Source of the DNA: Streptomyces capitiformicae
GTDB lineage: Bacteria; Actinomycetota; Actinomycetes; Streptomycetales; Streptomycetaceae
Reading direction: 5' to 3'
NCBI RefSeq assembly: GCF_002214185.1
Contig: NZ_CP022161.1
Coordinates: 310,001-374,000 of the forward strand
DNA length: 64,000 nt
A program made the translations under genes and the position numbers. The stretch's first letter is position 1, and each line of letters opens with the position of its first letter. Shown one piece after another: positions 1 to 7,948 of this stretch. Under the pieces are notes generated by a model. It saw only the letters and a program-made list of their open reading frames with translations, searched no databases and was not told the DNA's origin.

Positions 1-26
1 GCCTCTACACAGGCGAGTGCGTCCCC

Positions 27-290
27 GTGTCAAGCTCGCCGCCTCAAGGCAGGAAACGCAATGGACTCAAGACAGTGCCAGCTGTGCCAGGAAGAACAGC
101 TTCCAGTCTGGTTCGCGCGACGCTTCTTCTGCCCCAACAGGTCGTCCAGGGCAATCCGACCTTCCAGTACGCAGTACAGATCGCCGCCGTCTGGCGTGAT
201 GAACGACGTGCGCTTGCCGTACTCGCGAAGCGCTCCAGCGCTGAAGCCGTTAACCTCGCGCTTTCGCGAGTGGGTCTGTCCGGGTCTTGA
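27..290 (+). other. Possible gene fragment, unknown
   Basis: An open frame whose last 45 or so residues (QYAVQIAAVWRDERRALAVL onward) look like real alpha-helical protein, while the first part does not. It ends a few bases from the stop of the broken flotillin on the other strand, so it may be a scrap left by the event that truncated that gene. I do not recognise the family. No ribosome binding site is evident. It could equally be a chance frame. Confidence 0.2.
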
Positions 291-536
291 TCAAATGATC
301 AGGCCCTCCTTGCCGGCCCGGGTGATCTCGATGGTCTTCACCGAGATGTCCATCACCTCGGCCTTGTGCAGCACCGGCAGCACGACCTGCCCGGTGAAGG
401 TCACGTCGGCCTTCCGCATCCTGGAGACGATCAGCGCCTTGCCCTGCTCCACCTTGCGGAACAGGCGGGCGACGACGAGTACAGCGAACAGACAGACGGC
501 GACGAGCACGCCGACGCCCACGATCCTGGTGACCAT
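291..536 (-). pseudogene. Truncated flotillin (SPFH/band 7) N-terminus
   Basis: Only 81 residues remain. One N-terminal membrane segment (about residues 5-23) is followed by the start of the SPFH fold, including QGKALIVSRM and HKAEVMDISVKTIEI, which match bacterial flotillin-like membrane scaffold proteins. Full-length homologues run to roughly 450 residues or more; here the frame ends right after GLII, so most of the SPFH domain and the coiled coil are missing. It lies just downstream of its usual partner, a YqiJ/NfeD-like membrane protein. Probably non-functional as a scaffold. Confidence 0.75.
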
Positions 537-613
537 GGCATACGTCCTTGAGGCGTAAGGGAGTTGTAGCGTGAGGAAGAGAGGCCGGAGGTGAGATCCG
601 GCGGCGCTTCGGG

Positions 614-1105
614 TCAGGCGGCGCAGTTCCGCGCATGGGGCACGGCGTCGCGCGACACGCTCCCGTAGGGATCCCGGCCGCGGGCCTGCTGCAGCGCGGC
701 AGGGGCGCCCATGCGAGCCTCGCTCGGCACGGACGGCCCCGGTTCATCCGGGAAGAGGCGGTGCAGCGGCCGTACGATCAGGCAGGTTGCTGGCCACGCC
801 ACAAACAACGCCCCCACGGGTACGACCAAGTGCAGCATCCCGGCGACCGGTGCCGGGGGCGCGAACACTACGAGCAGAGCCGCCGCTCCAACGCTCAAGG
901 ACCAGGCGAGCACCGTCAGCAGCGAGAAGGCGACCGTTACGGGCACCCCGCCCATGCGCCACGCCCGAAGGTCCACGTCCGTGTCGAAGCTGTCGACGCC
1001 GGCGACGCCCACGGCGGCCAGGAGCCAGAAACAGACGACCACGACGAGGGCAGCGGTCAGCAGGATCGTGGGCATGCCCGTGGCCGCTGACAGAAGTATC
1101 CGCAT
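614..1105 (-). CDS. YqiJ-like membrane protein, C-terminus altered
   Basis: The start is supported by a strong purine-rich site (GGAGGGGGACCGGGAG before ATG). The protein has three or four hydrophobic segments (around residues 13-33, 56-80 and 87-110) and ends its recognisable part at RPLHRLFPDEPGPS. Homologues that precede flotillin genes carry a C-terminal OB-fold after this point. Here the last 30 or so residues are unrelated, arginine-rich sequence, so the OB-fold has probably been lost by deletion or frameshift. With the truncated flotillin downstream, the pair looks like a decaying membrane-domain operon. Confidence 0.6.
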   Translation of the reverse strand: MRILLSAATGMPTILLTAALVVVVCFWLLAAVGVAGVDSFDTDVDLRAWRMGGVPVTVAFSLLTVLAWSLSVGAAALLVVFAPPAPVAGMLHLVVPVGALFVAWPATCLIVRPLHRLFPDEPGPSVPSEARMGAPAALQQARGRDPYGSVSRDAVPHARNCAA

Positions 1106-1350
1106 CTCCCGGTCCCCCTCCGCCCACGGCGCGCATCAGTCGTCTCCGACGGCGCACGGTCGTTCCGGGCCTCGATGCCGGGCACCTGCCGGTGTCCGGC
1201 ACCGAAACCATCCGCCGTGCTCCCCACAAGCCATGCTGCACGACCCGATCCCTGCCGCGCATTGCCGGTCCCCGGCAGTGTTCATGAGGGTCTGCATGCC
1301 GATGACCGCTAAGAGACCGTCACCGGCGCGTCAAGAAGCCAGGGGACGAC

Positions 1351-1860
1351 GTGACAGACCGGGAGATTCCCGAGCAGTATCTGGCCGGTTACGCCGAGAT
1401 CCTGGCCAGGTATCGGCCACCGGACGATGCCTCACCCGGGACGAGATCGCCTCCCGCCGCACCCTGGGCGAGCAGGCCACCGAGGCCGGCCACGGGGCTG
1501 CGCGCCCTCATCAACGCGCATCTGACCGCTGCCCGCACGACTTGGCCGGGGACGCCCGGCTCCGCCGACGACTCACTTGCCGCCGTGCAGCAGGTCATCG
1601 ACGCCTTCGCCGAAGGAAACGAACGCGCCCAGCTTGTCGCCGTACGCCAGGAAGAGGCCGGCCGCCGGGAGTTCATCGACGATTTCCTCTACGGCCGCAG
1701 CGACCCCGGCCCTTCCTCGACACCCTCACCGCGTACTTCGACTCCGGCTGCGTCTCCGCCGAGGCCGCCCTACGCCTCACCCTCAGCGTGCGCGCCCTGG
1801 CCTACCGTCTGGAACGCATCCACAAACTCACCGGCGCCAACCCCGCCGACTCCGCCCACC
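1351..1860 (+). pseudogene. Frameshifted, internally deleted PucR-type regulator
   Basis: The N-terminus (MTDREIPEQYLAGYAEIL, later FAEGNERAQ and EFIDDFLYGRSD) matches Streptomyces PucR/CdaR-family regulators. The stretch between residues 20 and 50 reads correctly only in another frame (TRDEIASRRTLGEQATEAGH), showing two compensating frameshifts. After FLYGRSD the sequence jumps, in yet another frame, to the C-terminal helix-turn-helix (DTLTAYFDSGC and TLSVRALAYRLERIHKLTG, about 1715-1845). The central regulatory domain is deleted. Clearly a dead gene. Confidence 0.7.
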
Positions 1861-2130
1861 GCCGCCGGCCCCGGCATCGTCGGCACCCAGGACCAGCACG
1901 ACGCGCTCAGCAAGGTGGAGGCCCGGATGCAGTGGACGTGCGCCGATCCGGCGGGGCTCGCCGAGTGGCAGCCCGGGGCACAGGTACTGGCCTCCCATAC
2001 GCTCAGCAGCCTTCCCATCCCGATGTACAACGACCTTCCGGCGGCGACCCAGGAGATGCTGAGCGGCCTCGCCGCCCAGCATCTGCCTCAGGTCGAGGAG
2101 TACCGGCTCAGCCTGGTCCACCTGCCCTGA
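1861..2130 (+). pseudogene. C-terminal fragment of an unrecognised protein
   Basis: In the frame ending at 2130 there are about 85 residues of plausible protein (DQHDALSKVEARMQW, then YNDLPAATQEMLSGLAAQHL) with a normal hydrophobic/charged pattern. It follows directly on the broken PucR gene but is not part of that family's C-terminus. It has no start of its own, so it is most simply the 3' end of another gene joined by deletion. Family not recognised. Confidence 0.3.
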
Positions 2131-2139
2131 CGCACACGG

Positions 2140-3327
2140 TCACCGGGTACCGGCACTGCCGAGGAGCGGGTCCGGGACCGTAGTCCAGCCCTCCTGGCCC
2201 AGGGACAGCTCGGCGTCGGTGAGCAGGGCCGCGTCCAGTGCGGAGCGGATCGCCGGGCCGTCGAGGCTGGTTCCGGTCAGGGTGATCTCGTTGCGGCGTT
2301 CGCCGTAGTAGTCGTCCCAGAACCAGGAGGCGAGGGCGCGCCGCTGCGGGGAAGCTGCCTGCCAGGCGCGCGCGTCCGCCGGCTCCAGCCAGCGGTCTGC
2401 CTCCCTCAACTCCAGGTGGGCCCCGGCCGAACGCCAGGTCACGACGGAGCCGGGACGGCTGCACAGCCACAGGTGGCCTCGGCCGCGGACAACACCGCGC
2501 ATCGCGGTGGGGAGCGCGTCCGCCAGCCGCCCGGGGTGCAGGGGGCGGCGGGCCCGCCAGAGCACCGTCTCCACTCCTCGGCCGGCGCCGTATCGCGTAG
2601 AGGGAACCGTCACCGGCTCCAGTCGCGCCTGCCACTCGGCCTCGGCGCCAGGAGGCGCGGCCCGGACGAGCGAGGCCGGCAGCTCGGGTCCGGCTCCGTC
2701 AATGTCCAAAGGTGTTACGAGGCGGGCACGTGGGTTGAGCTGGGAGGCCAACGCGGCTGCGGCAGACGCCTGTTCGCTGTCGCCGCCCGCAGGAGCCGGC
2801 ACGAGCAGTACGTCCGCCGCCTCCACCTGGCGAACGGCGGCCTCGGCCGGGCTCAGGGCCTCACCGCGCTCGCACCCGCTCCACAGCCGTACCGCCTGAT
2901 GAACGCAACCTACGTCCACCATGAATGACGACGGCTCGACTCCGACCACCACGGGTGCCGGCTCGTAGTAGTCCCCCAGCGAGCCGCTCGCCACGCGGGC
3001 ACGCCACAACTCCACCAGGAACGGCAGGACATCGACGTCCCCGGGCAGGGCGAGAACCACGTGCACCGGGCCCGAACAGCGCCGTAGAGACATCAAGTCC
3101 TGACGGAGAATCACCACAGGATCTCCCGTCGCCCCCCAGGTTGCCTCCCGCACGGACGCGTCGACGCTCGACAGGAAACGCTGGACGATCGGGTACCCCG
3201 TCTCCTGGCCCTGGATCGACACGGCCAGCAGCACGGCGCGCGGAGACAGCCGCAGCAACTGCTCGACTCCGACGCCGCGGATGTCGGGGGTGTTGCCGGC
3301 GACCACGCTCAACAGGCCCTTCTGCAC
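2140..3327 (-). CDS. CobW C-terminal family protein lacking the P-loop
   Basis: 395 residues. The chosen GTG start has a GAGGAG site 5 nt upstream and lies 11 bp after the stop of the preceding gene. The C-terminal half (GRGVETVLWRARRPLHPGRL, RGRGHLWLCSRPGSVVTWRS, then FGDDYYGER-like WFWDDYYGERRNEI) is the CobW_C domain of COG0523 metal chaperones. The N-terminal half keeps the general layout but lacks the GxxGxGK(T/S) loop and the zinc CxCC motif, so it probably does not hydrolyse GTP. Co-transcription behind a Zur-like operator suggests a role under zinc starvation, an inference from context and family. Confidence 0.75.
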   Translation of the reverse strand: MQKGLLSVVAGNTPDIRGVGVEQLLRLSPRAVLLAVSIQGQETGYPIVQRFLSSVDASVREATWGATGDPVVILRQDLMSLRRCSGPVHVVLALPGDVDVLPFLVELWRARVASGSLGDYYEPAPVVVGVEPSSFMVDVGCVHQAVRLWSGCERGEALSPAEAAVRQVEAADVLLVPAPAGGDSEQASAAAALASQLNPRARLVTPLDIDGAGPELPASLVRAAPPGAEAEWQARLEPVTVPSTRYGAGRGVETVLWRARRPLHPGRLADALPTAMRGVVRGRGHLWLCSRPGSVVTWRSAGAHLELREADRWLEPADARAWQAASPQRRALASWFWDDYYGERRNEITLTGTSLDGPAIRSALDAALLTDAELSLGQEGWTTVPDPLLGSAGTR

Positions 3328-3338
3328 GCCGTCGCTCC

Positions 3339-3716
3339 TCAGTTGAGGTGGGCGACTTGCTGCGGGGCGGGCGCCGCGCGGAGCCGGTTGGGCAGCGTAC
3401 CGTCGTCGGGCATCCCGGCCCTCAGCCAGGCACCGACCGCTTCGGCGTCGGCCCCGGTGACGAGCGGGCCGAGCCGTACGACGGCCCCGACCGGCTTGCG
3501 ATCCGCCGTACATGGCTGCACGGCCGCGTGCAGTCCGCGGTCCGACCGGCAGTGCAGAACTTTCTCCAGGCAACCGGTGGAGACCATGACCCCGTGGGGG
3601 CAGCCCCGGACGGCGCGACGCAGCCCGTCCATCAGCCCGTTGGTCTCGGCGTGACACGACGCGCAGACGACAAGGGTGAACGGACGGCTCCTACGGCCGC
3701 GTGCCGCGTCACTCAT
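3339..3716 (-). CDS. Small thioredoxin-like 2Fe-2S type protein
   Basis: 125 residues starting at MSDAARGRRSRPFTLVVCAS. The pattern FTLVVCASC...GCPHGVMVSTGCL...C resembles the (2Fe-2S) ferredoxin/thioredoxin-like fold, with four or more cysteines that could bind metal. The ATG lies about 25 bp from a Zur-like palindrome, and the next gene (CobW-C protein) begins 11 bp after its stop, so the two form one operon. Likely zinc-responsive; the biochemical role is unknown. A longer ORF upstream exists but would run across the operator. Confidence 0.65.
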   Translation of the reverse strand: MSDAARGRRSRPFTLVVCASCHAETNGLMDGLRRAVRGCPHGVMVSTGCLEKVLHCRSDRGLHAAVQPCTADRKPVGAVVRLGPLVTGADAEAVGAWLRAGMPDDGTLPNRLRAAPAPQQVAHLN

Positions 3717-3739
3717 ATCCGCGCCCTTCCCCAATTTAT

Positions 3740-3754
3740 TGAAAATGGTTTCCA
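3740..3754 (-). promoter_or_regulatory. Zur-like operator
   Basis: TGAAAATGGTTTCCA is a near-palindrome that closely resembles the actinobacterial Zur consensus TGAAAATGATTTTCA. It lies about 25 bp upstream of the small thioredoxin-like gene, where bound repressor would block transcription. The surrounding AT-rich stretch (3732-3760) stands out in this GC-rich DNA. Match judged by eye only. Confidence 0.65.
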
Positions 3755-3940
3755 TTTTTATAGCACAGTCAGGCGCCCGCATCGAGGCCCTCCAGGCCGA
3801 CCGGCCCACCCCCACCGGATTCGGCGAACCAACTCTCGGTAATGGAAGGAGAGTTGGCGGGCCCGTCATTTGACACTCGCACCACCCCCTTGCCAACCTG
3901 CGCTCTTGGCATCCATGTCCAGTAGCGGTGGCGGTTAGCC

Positions 3941-4480
3941 ATGCGCATCGCCTTCGCCGACAAGGGCTGCAGCGGCTGGACCACCCTGTCCGTCCTCTTC
4001 TCCCGTCACCTGGCACGCTCCGGCGCGCCGTTCCTCGCCATCGACGGCGACATCAACCAGCACCTGGCCGACGCGCTCGATCTCGACGAGGACGAGTTCT
4101 TCACCGCACTGCCGCTCAGCGCCCGGACCGGCGAGATCAAGGACTATCTGCGGGGCACCAATCCGCGGATCCTGTCGCGCGATGCCATGATCGAGACGAC
4201 TCCGCCTATCGCCCTCTGCGAGCAGTCCTTATTTGTACGCGCCCAGGAGCAGGGCCGGGACGCCGGGGAGTTGGAGCTGCACAACGCGCGCGCTGGCCCG
4301 GCTGCGTGGGGCCGTGGACGCCCGGCCCAAGGACTGGAGAGCGTTCCAGCGGCACGCCGTCAGTTCCATCTGCGCAACGCCACGGCCTGGGCGGCGTTCT
4401 TCTCGTACGTCGCTTTCCCGGCGTATCTGAAGACGCTCGGCGCCCTCGACGAGGAGGCCGCGCACCCGTCTCGGCGTTGA
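3941..4480 (+). pseudogene. Degenerate CooC/MinD-like P-loop ATPase
   Basis: The N-terminus (MRIAFADKGCSGWTTLSVLF, then LAIDGDINQHLADAL) is that of a CooC/MinD-like ATPase, but the deviant Walker A, normally KGGSGKTT, reads KGCSGWTT, so the nucleotide-binding lysine is gone. After TTPP (about residue 88) most of the ATPase core is missing. The rest switches frame: RLRGAVDARPKDWRAFQRHAV reads in a neighbouring frame. Deletion plus frameshift plus P-loop loss mark a pseudogene. Confidence 0.65.
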
Positions 4481-4627
4481 GGGCGACGTCGGCGTGGCCG
4501 CCGTCGAGCACTCTCGCCCCAAGCAGTATGTCGTTCGGGTCGACGTCGTCGCCGACCACCACGGCCTGGTGGAGGTCAGGCCACCTGCGGCTGAAGATAG
4601 AGCGCGCAGGTCGTCCAGGGTCACCAT
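4229..4627 (-). pseudogene. Unidentified gene remnant opposite the ATPase relic
   Basis: On the minus strand the stretch VVVGDDVDPNDILLGARVLD and GGHADVALNAETG (about 4480-4575) looks protein-like in composition, but it is out of frame with the plausible start at 4627 and runs into nonsense. It may be the scrap of another gene joined to the ATPase relic. From 4630 to about 5040 I see no gene or clear structural signal. Confidence 0.2.
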
Positions 4628-5050
4628 GCCGGTGAGGCGGCGGTGGCGTCGCGTACCACGGCGAGCGAGGCGCGCTGACTGGCTGAGAGCGGCGCCGCGC
4701 CGTAAAGCGGTACCGCAGCACCGCTCGAGTCGCAGCCGGTCGCCAACGCCAGGGACGCGGGTCGGGTCGGCGGCGGCCTGGCAGGAGTGGCCGGGTTTGC
4801 CCAGGGCACCGCCGTCGCACGTCAGTCACGGCTGTGTGTTACTCAAGGCGTGACTGCATGGGCGCGGTGCCATGACGGTGACGCACATCTTCATGAACCT
4901 TCCAGAAGCACCCTGCCCTCAGGATCACTGCTGCTGGAAGTGATCGAAGCCAGTAAGCAGCGTTCTGCGCCGAGTCGAGCAATGTTATCCACAGAAGCGG
5001 CAAGGCCCTGTGGGCAACCGGGTACGGCAGACCTTGGGGTCGGGCGGGGC

Positions 5051-5220
5051 TCAGGTGCCGGGCAGGCCGGTGAGGGCGGGCGGCAAGGCCAGGCTTGTGA
5101 AGAGGGCGTGTTCGGCGAAGTTCAGCGCAAGGTTGGCGATGACGCCGACGACAGCGGCGGTGATGCAGCTCAGGGCGGCCGACACCTGTCGGTTGCTGCG
5201 CAGGCGCTCGATGCAAGGGG
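5051..5220 (-). pseudogene. Chromate transporter (ChrA) C-terminal fragment
   Basis: About 56 residues in frame to a TGA at 5051-5053: an arginine-containing start (IERLRSNRQVSAALS), a hydrophobic helix (CITAAVVGVIANLALNFA), then EHALF and a short tail. This matches the last transmembrane helix and end of CHR-family transporters. No start codon or upstream domains are present, so it is a deletion relic. Confidence 0.5.
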
Positions 5221-5302
5221 CGCTCGCGATGCCATGACGGGGGTCGGCGGCATATGCCCCGCTCCTCGCCCGTTCCGCTCGTCCACCGCGGCGAACTCCG
5301 AC

Positions 5303-5941
5303 CTACTCGGCAAGGCCCAACATGAGGGGCTCCCCGTCCTCGAAGCCGACCTCCACCCGTAGGGGACCCGCGGTGCCGGGCACGGTGTGCAGGCCGTTGG
5401 GCTTTACTCCACACCAGCCTTCGATGACGTCGGCCGGGCCGGCCACCTCGATGCCGGTGATGCCCACCGGTTGTCGGCGGTGCGCGGCACTGAGGACAGC
5501 ATGGCCTTGCGACCAGTGGATGAGGCACGGCAGGAAGCGCCGGTCGAAGTTCTGGCCGAAGCCGGCAAGCGTGTAGGGCGGATAGCCCGGGCCCTCCGCG
5601 GGCACCTCGACCACGGACATCTCGTTCGCGGCGGCAAGGTCGCGCAGCCGCTGCTCGTCCTCGACCGCCACCAGCCATGCCATCGGGACGAGAGGCACTG
5701 AGGGATGCGCGGCAAGGGCTTCCTTATCGAACTCCAGCAGCGGCGGGGCGCCGGGCGCGGGAGCCTCACCGTTCGGATAGTGGATCTCCAGCAACTGGCC
5801 ATGCCGCAGTGGTACGACGAGGTTGGACAGTCCGAGACCCGGAATGGTCCGGCCGCGGGCGATACCCAGACCGGCCCGGCTGAGCACCTGCTCGGCGTCG
5901 GCCCTGGTCCGGGCGGCCAGCACGACGTGATCAATCTCCAT
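5303..5941 (-). CDS. VOC/glyoxalase-like domain protein
   Basis: 212 residues. The start MEIDHVVLAARTRADAEQVL has a GGAAGGCGAGAG ribosome site just upstream and begins directly at the domain. The opening beta strand with H5, LGLSNLVVPLRHGQLLEIHY and a second half from VGITGIEVAG fit the glyoxalase-like fold of the vicinal oxygen chelate superfamily, which usually binds a divalent metal. Substrate unknown. It stands alone and, apart from the zinc operon, is the only gene in the first 6.8 kb that looks intact. Confidence 0.75.
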   Translation of the reverse strand: MEIDHVVLAARTRADAEQVLSRAGLGIARGRTIPGLGLSNLVVPLRHGQLLEIHYPNGEAPAPGAPPLLEFDKEALAAHPSVPLVPMAWLVAVEDEQRLRDLAAANEMSVVEVPAEGPGYPPYTLAGFGQNFDRRFLPCLIHWSQGHAVLSAAHRRQPVGITGIEVAGPADVIEGWCGVKPNGLHTVPGTAGPLRVEVGFEDGEPLMLGLAE

Positions 5942-6056
5942 CCGCTCTCGCCTTCCACCGCATCCCGATTGCACCGCGACCGACACCACGTTATTCGTGG
6001 TGGAATTCGTTTTCAACAGCGTGTTCGGATCCGCTACTTCTGGGAACTCCGGCCGC

Positions 6057-6173
6057 GTGGCCGAATCCGGAACACACGACGAACTGCTCGACCACAGCGG
6101 ACGCTACGCCGCCTTCTGGACCGAACGCAGCCGCGCCCAGGACTGGCGCCTGGCGAATCAGGCCGCCGTCTGA
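6057..6173 (+). pseudogene. ABC transporter ATPase C-terminal fragment
   Basis: 39 codons to the stop at 6173 read VAESGTHDELLDHSGRYAAF, then WTERSRAQDWRLANQAAV. This is the post-H-loop C-terminus (GTHDELL) of an exporter-type ABC ATPase. Everything upstream is missing. Another deletion relic in the decayed flank. Confidence 0.55.
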
Positions 6174-6189
6174 CCTCGTGGTGCAGCAC

Positions 6190-6264
6190 CCGCGCCTCGC
6201 ACGAGGGCCGGTACGGGAAACGGAAGATCGTCAACGCGCTGCTCCACCGGAGCCGCACCGGCGG
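6190..6264 (+). mobile_element. Scrap of an IS5-type transposase
   Basis: The frame reading SHEGRYGKRKIVNALLHRSR resembles the N-terminal region of IS5-family transposases, which typically continue with a tryptophan-containing GIKWR-like segment; that continuation is lost. Only about 25 residues remain, with no inverted repeats seen. Low confidence. Confidence 0.25.
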
Positions 6265-6570
6265 GCAACGGTGGTGCCGGCCGCCTCGAACAGGCCCTCG
6301 TCGGCGCAGAGCTGGTCCAGGACGAGGATCAGAACGAGGAAGACCACGACCGGCAGCAGGCTATGCGTCTGCTGCCATGCCTCGTGCGAAGTCACGGGCC
6401 TGCCCACCGCCATGGCGAGGGTCACCGCGGGGACGGCGCCCGCCGCTTCCGGCCAGCCTCGCGGCCGGACTACGGCGAAGGCCAGCACGGCCAGCACGGC
6501 CAGCACGGCCAGCAGCCGGACGGCCGAGACGGTCTCGGCAACCACGGTGGAACAGCCCTGGAACCTGGGT
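6231..6570 (-). pseudogene. ArsB/SLC13-like pump N-terminal fragment
   Basis: From about 6570 the minus strand reads RLLAVLAVLAVLAFAVVRPR, GWPEAAGAVPAV, SHEAWQQTHSLLPVVVFLVL and DQLCADEGLFEAAG, the first helices of arsenite/citrate-type permeases. The frame collapses after about 110 residues, leaving no room for the remaining ten or so membrane segments. The leading 50 residues of the open frame (to 6713) are not convincing. Confidence 0.5.
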
Positions 6571-6838
6571 GGGTTCGCCAACAACGTCGTCCAGCGGGTT
6601 CCCGTGCCCTGCCCCGATCCTCCCGACGCCCTCGATCCTCCTGGCGCCCTATGCCGGCCTCGCCGGCCGGCCCGACCACGTATCACGACCACCACAGTCG
6701 CCTGGCAGATCAATTACCTGCATGCCAGGGCTGGGCATGGGCGGGCTGGAGCGCATCCATGACCGGGTACGTCAGCTGGAACAACTCGGGACCCAGCCAA
6801 GCCCGGTGTCCTGTCCCTGACTCGCCCGCCGTCGGCCG

Positions 6839-6882
6839 GTGACGCGGCAGTGACGCCGGAGTGACGCGAGGTCGGCCACGAT
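6839..6882 (+). promoter_or_regulatory. SARP-type promoter of the plus-strand eCIS operon
   Basis: Three GTGACGC heptamers start at 6839, 6850 and 6861, exactly 11 bp apart. After a 9-nt gap comes the hexamer CACGAT (6877-6882) as a -10-like element. Tandem heptamers with 11-bp periodicity just upstream of a -10 are the hallmark of SARP-family binding sites. The same arrangement precedes the sheath operon, and a SARP gene lies in the cluster. The third heptamer rules out 6861 as a convincing start for the next gene. Confidence 0.75.
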
Positions 6883-6914
6883 CACGCAATGCGGACAGAC
6901 AACGGCATGCGCCG

Positions 6915-7586
6915 ATGACCGGGCGTACGGACGCGGTCCGGACTCCCCGCGGCGCGCTGGTCGGGGTCGACCCGGCCAACCCGCTGGCCGGCCTGGTGGT
7001 GTTCCAGTACAACCCCGACGAAATGACCCGGCGACTGGTCGCCCGGACACCGGAGGGCGACGACGGGACCGGCGGTGCCCGCAGTGAGGCGCTGCGCCTC
7101 ACCGGGGCCCCGATCGAGACGATCAGCCTGGCGGTCGAGCTGGACGCCACCGACCAGTTGGCGGACGGTGATCCGGAGGCCGCGCTCCTCGGCATCCATC
7201 CCCAGCTGGCAGCGCTCGAAATGCTGCTCTACCCCAAGAGTTCGGTGCTCCTGGAGAACCTGGCACTGACGGCGGTCGGCACCATCGAACTGATACCGAT
7301 GGAGGCATCGCTCACCCTCCTGGTCTGGGGAGTCGGCCGGGTCCTCCCGGTGCGGCTGACCTCCTTCTCGATCACCGAGCAGGCGTACGACACCCAGCTC
7401 AACCCGATCCGGGCCCGGGCGGACCTGGAACTGCGGGTGCTCTCCTACAGCGATCTGTCGGTCACCAGTCCAGGACACCATCTCTTCCTGGCCCACCAGA
7501 TCGCCAAGGAGGCCATGGCCACGCTCTCCGCCCGGTCGGCGGCGGGCCGGGGCGTGACCGGCGGCATCGGAGGGGTGTTCCGTTGA
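6915..7586 (+). CDS. eCIS hub/tube adaptor (Afp7-like, CIS tube protein)
   Basis: 223 residues from ATG at 6915; a GTG at 6861 is in frame but lies inside the promoter repeats. The pattern GLVVFQYNPDEMTRRLVAR, then LGIHPQLAALEMLLYP and VRLTSFSITEQAYDTQLNPI is typical of the CIS tube/adaptor proteins that precede the LysM protein in Afp/PVC-type loci. It is thought to bridge inner tube and baseplate hub. The FQYNPDE and SFSITEQAYD motifs are family hallmarks. First gene of the plus operon; overlaps the next gene by 4 bp. Confidence 0.8.
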   Translation: MTGRTDAVRTPRGALVGVDPANPLAGLVVFQYNPDEMTRRLVARTPEGDDGTGGARSEALRLTGAPIETISLAVELDATDQLADGDPEAALLGIHPQLAALEMLLYPKSSVLLENLALTAVGTIELIPMEASLTLLVWGVGRVLPVRLTSFSITEQAYDTQLNPIRARADLELRVLSYSDLSVTSPGHHLFLAHQIAKEAMATLSARSAAGRGVTGGIGGVFR

Positions 7587-7891
7587 CCGATCCGACCAGC
7601 CGGTACGCCTCGCTGGACGTGGTCACCGCCACCGTCCCGGACGGCACCGGCGGCAGCCGCGAGGTCCGCTGCCTGAGCCGCAGGCTGCTCCCCATGCCGG
7701 GCAGTGCGCACACGCTCGCCGAGCACACGGTCGCCCTCGGGGACCGACCGGACACGATCGCCGCCGCCGCTCTGGGCGACCCCACCCAGTTCTGGCGGAT
7801 CTGCGACGCGCATCCGGTGATCCATCCGGACGAGCTCACCGCCGCCGACCGGATCGGAACCCGGATCCCCATCCCGTTCCCCCTGGCGTGA
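7583..7891 (+). CDS. LysM-domain baseplate protein
   Basis: 102 residues from a TTG start preceded by GGAGGGG at good distance, overlapping the previous stop (TTGA). The segment AEHTVALGDRPDTIAAAALG, DPTQFWRICDAH, DRIGTRIPIP is a LysM-like module of the kind that links hub and tube in contractile systems (compare phage gp53/LysM baseplate proteins). LysM folds often contact peptidoglycan, but here a structural role in the hub is the usual reading. Confidence 0.75.
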   Translation: MTDPTSRYASLDVVTATVPDGTGGSREVRCLSRRLLPMPGSAHTLAEHTVALGDRPDTIAAAALGDPTQFWRICDAHPVIHPDELTAADRIGTRIPIPFPLA

Positions 7892-7948
7892 CCGCGCCCC
7901 TGCCGCCGTACCGGCCTGTGGAAGGAAACCTGTGGAAGGAGAGAGAGC

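Noticed and set aside
6861..6914. GTG at 6861 as start of the eCIS adaptor gene
   Set aside because: It is the third heptamer of the SARP box; the in-frame ATG at 6915 is more likely.
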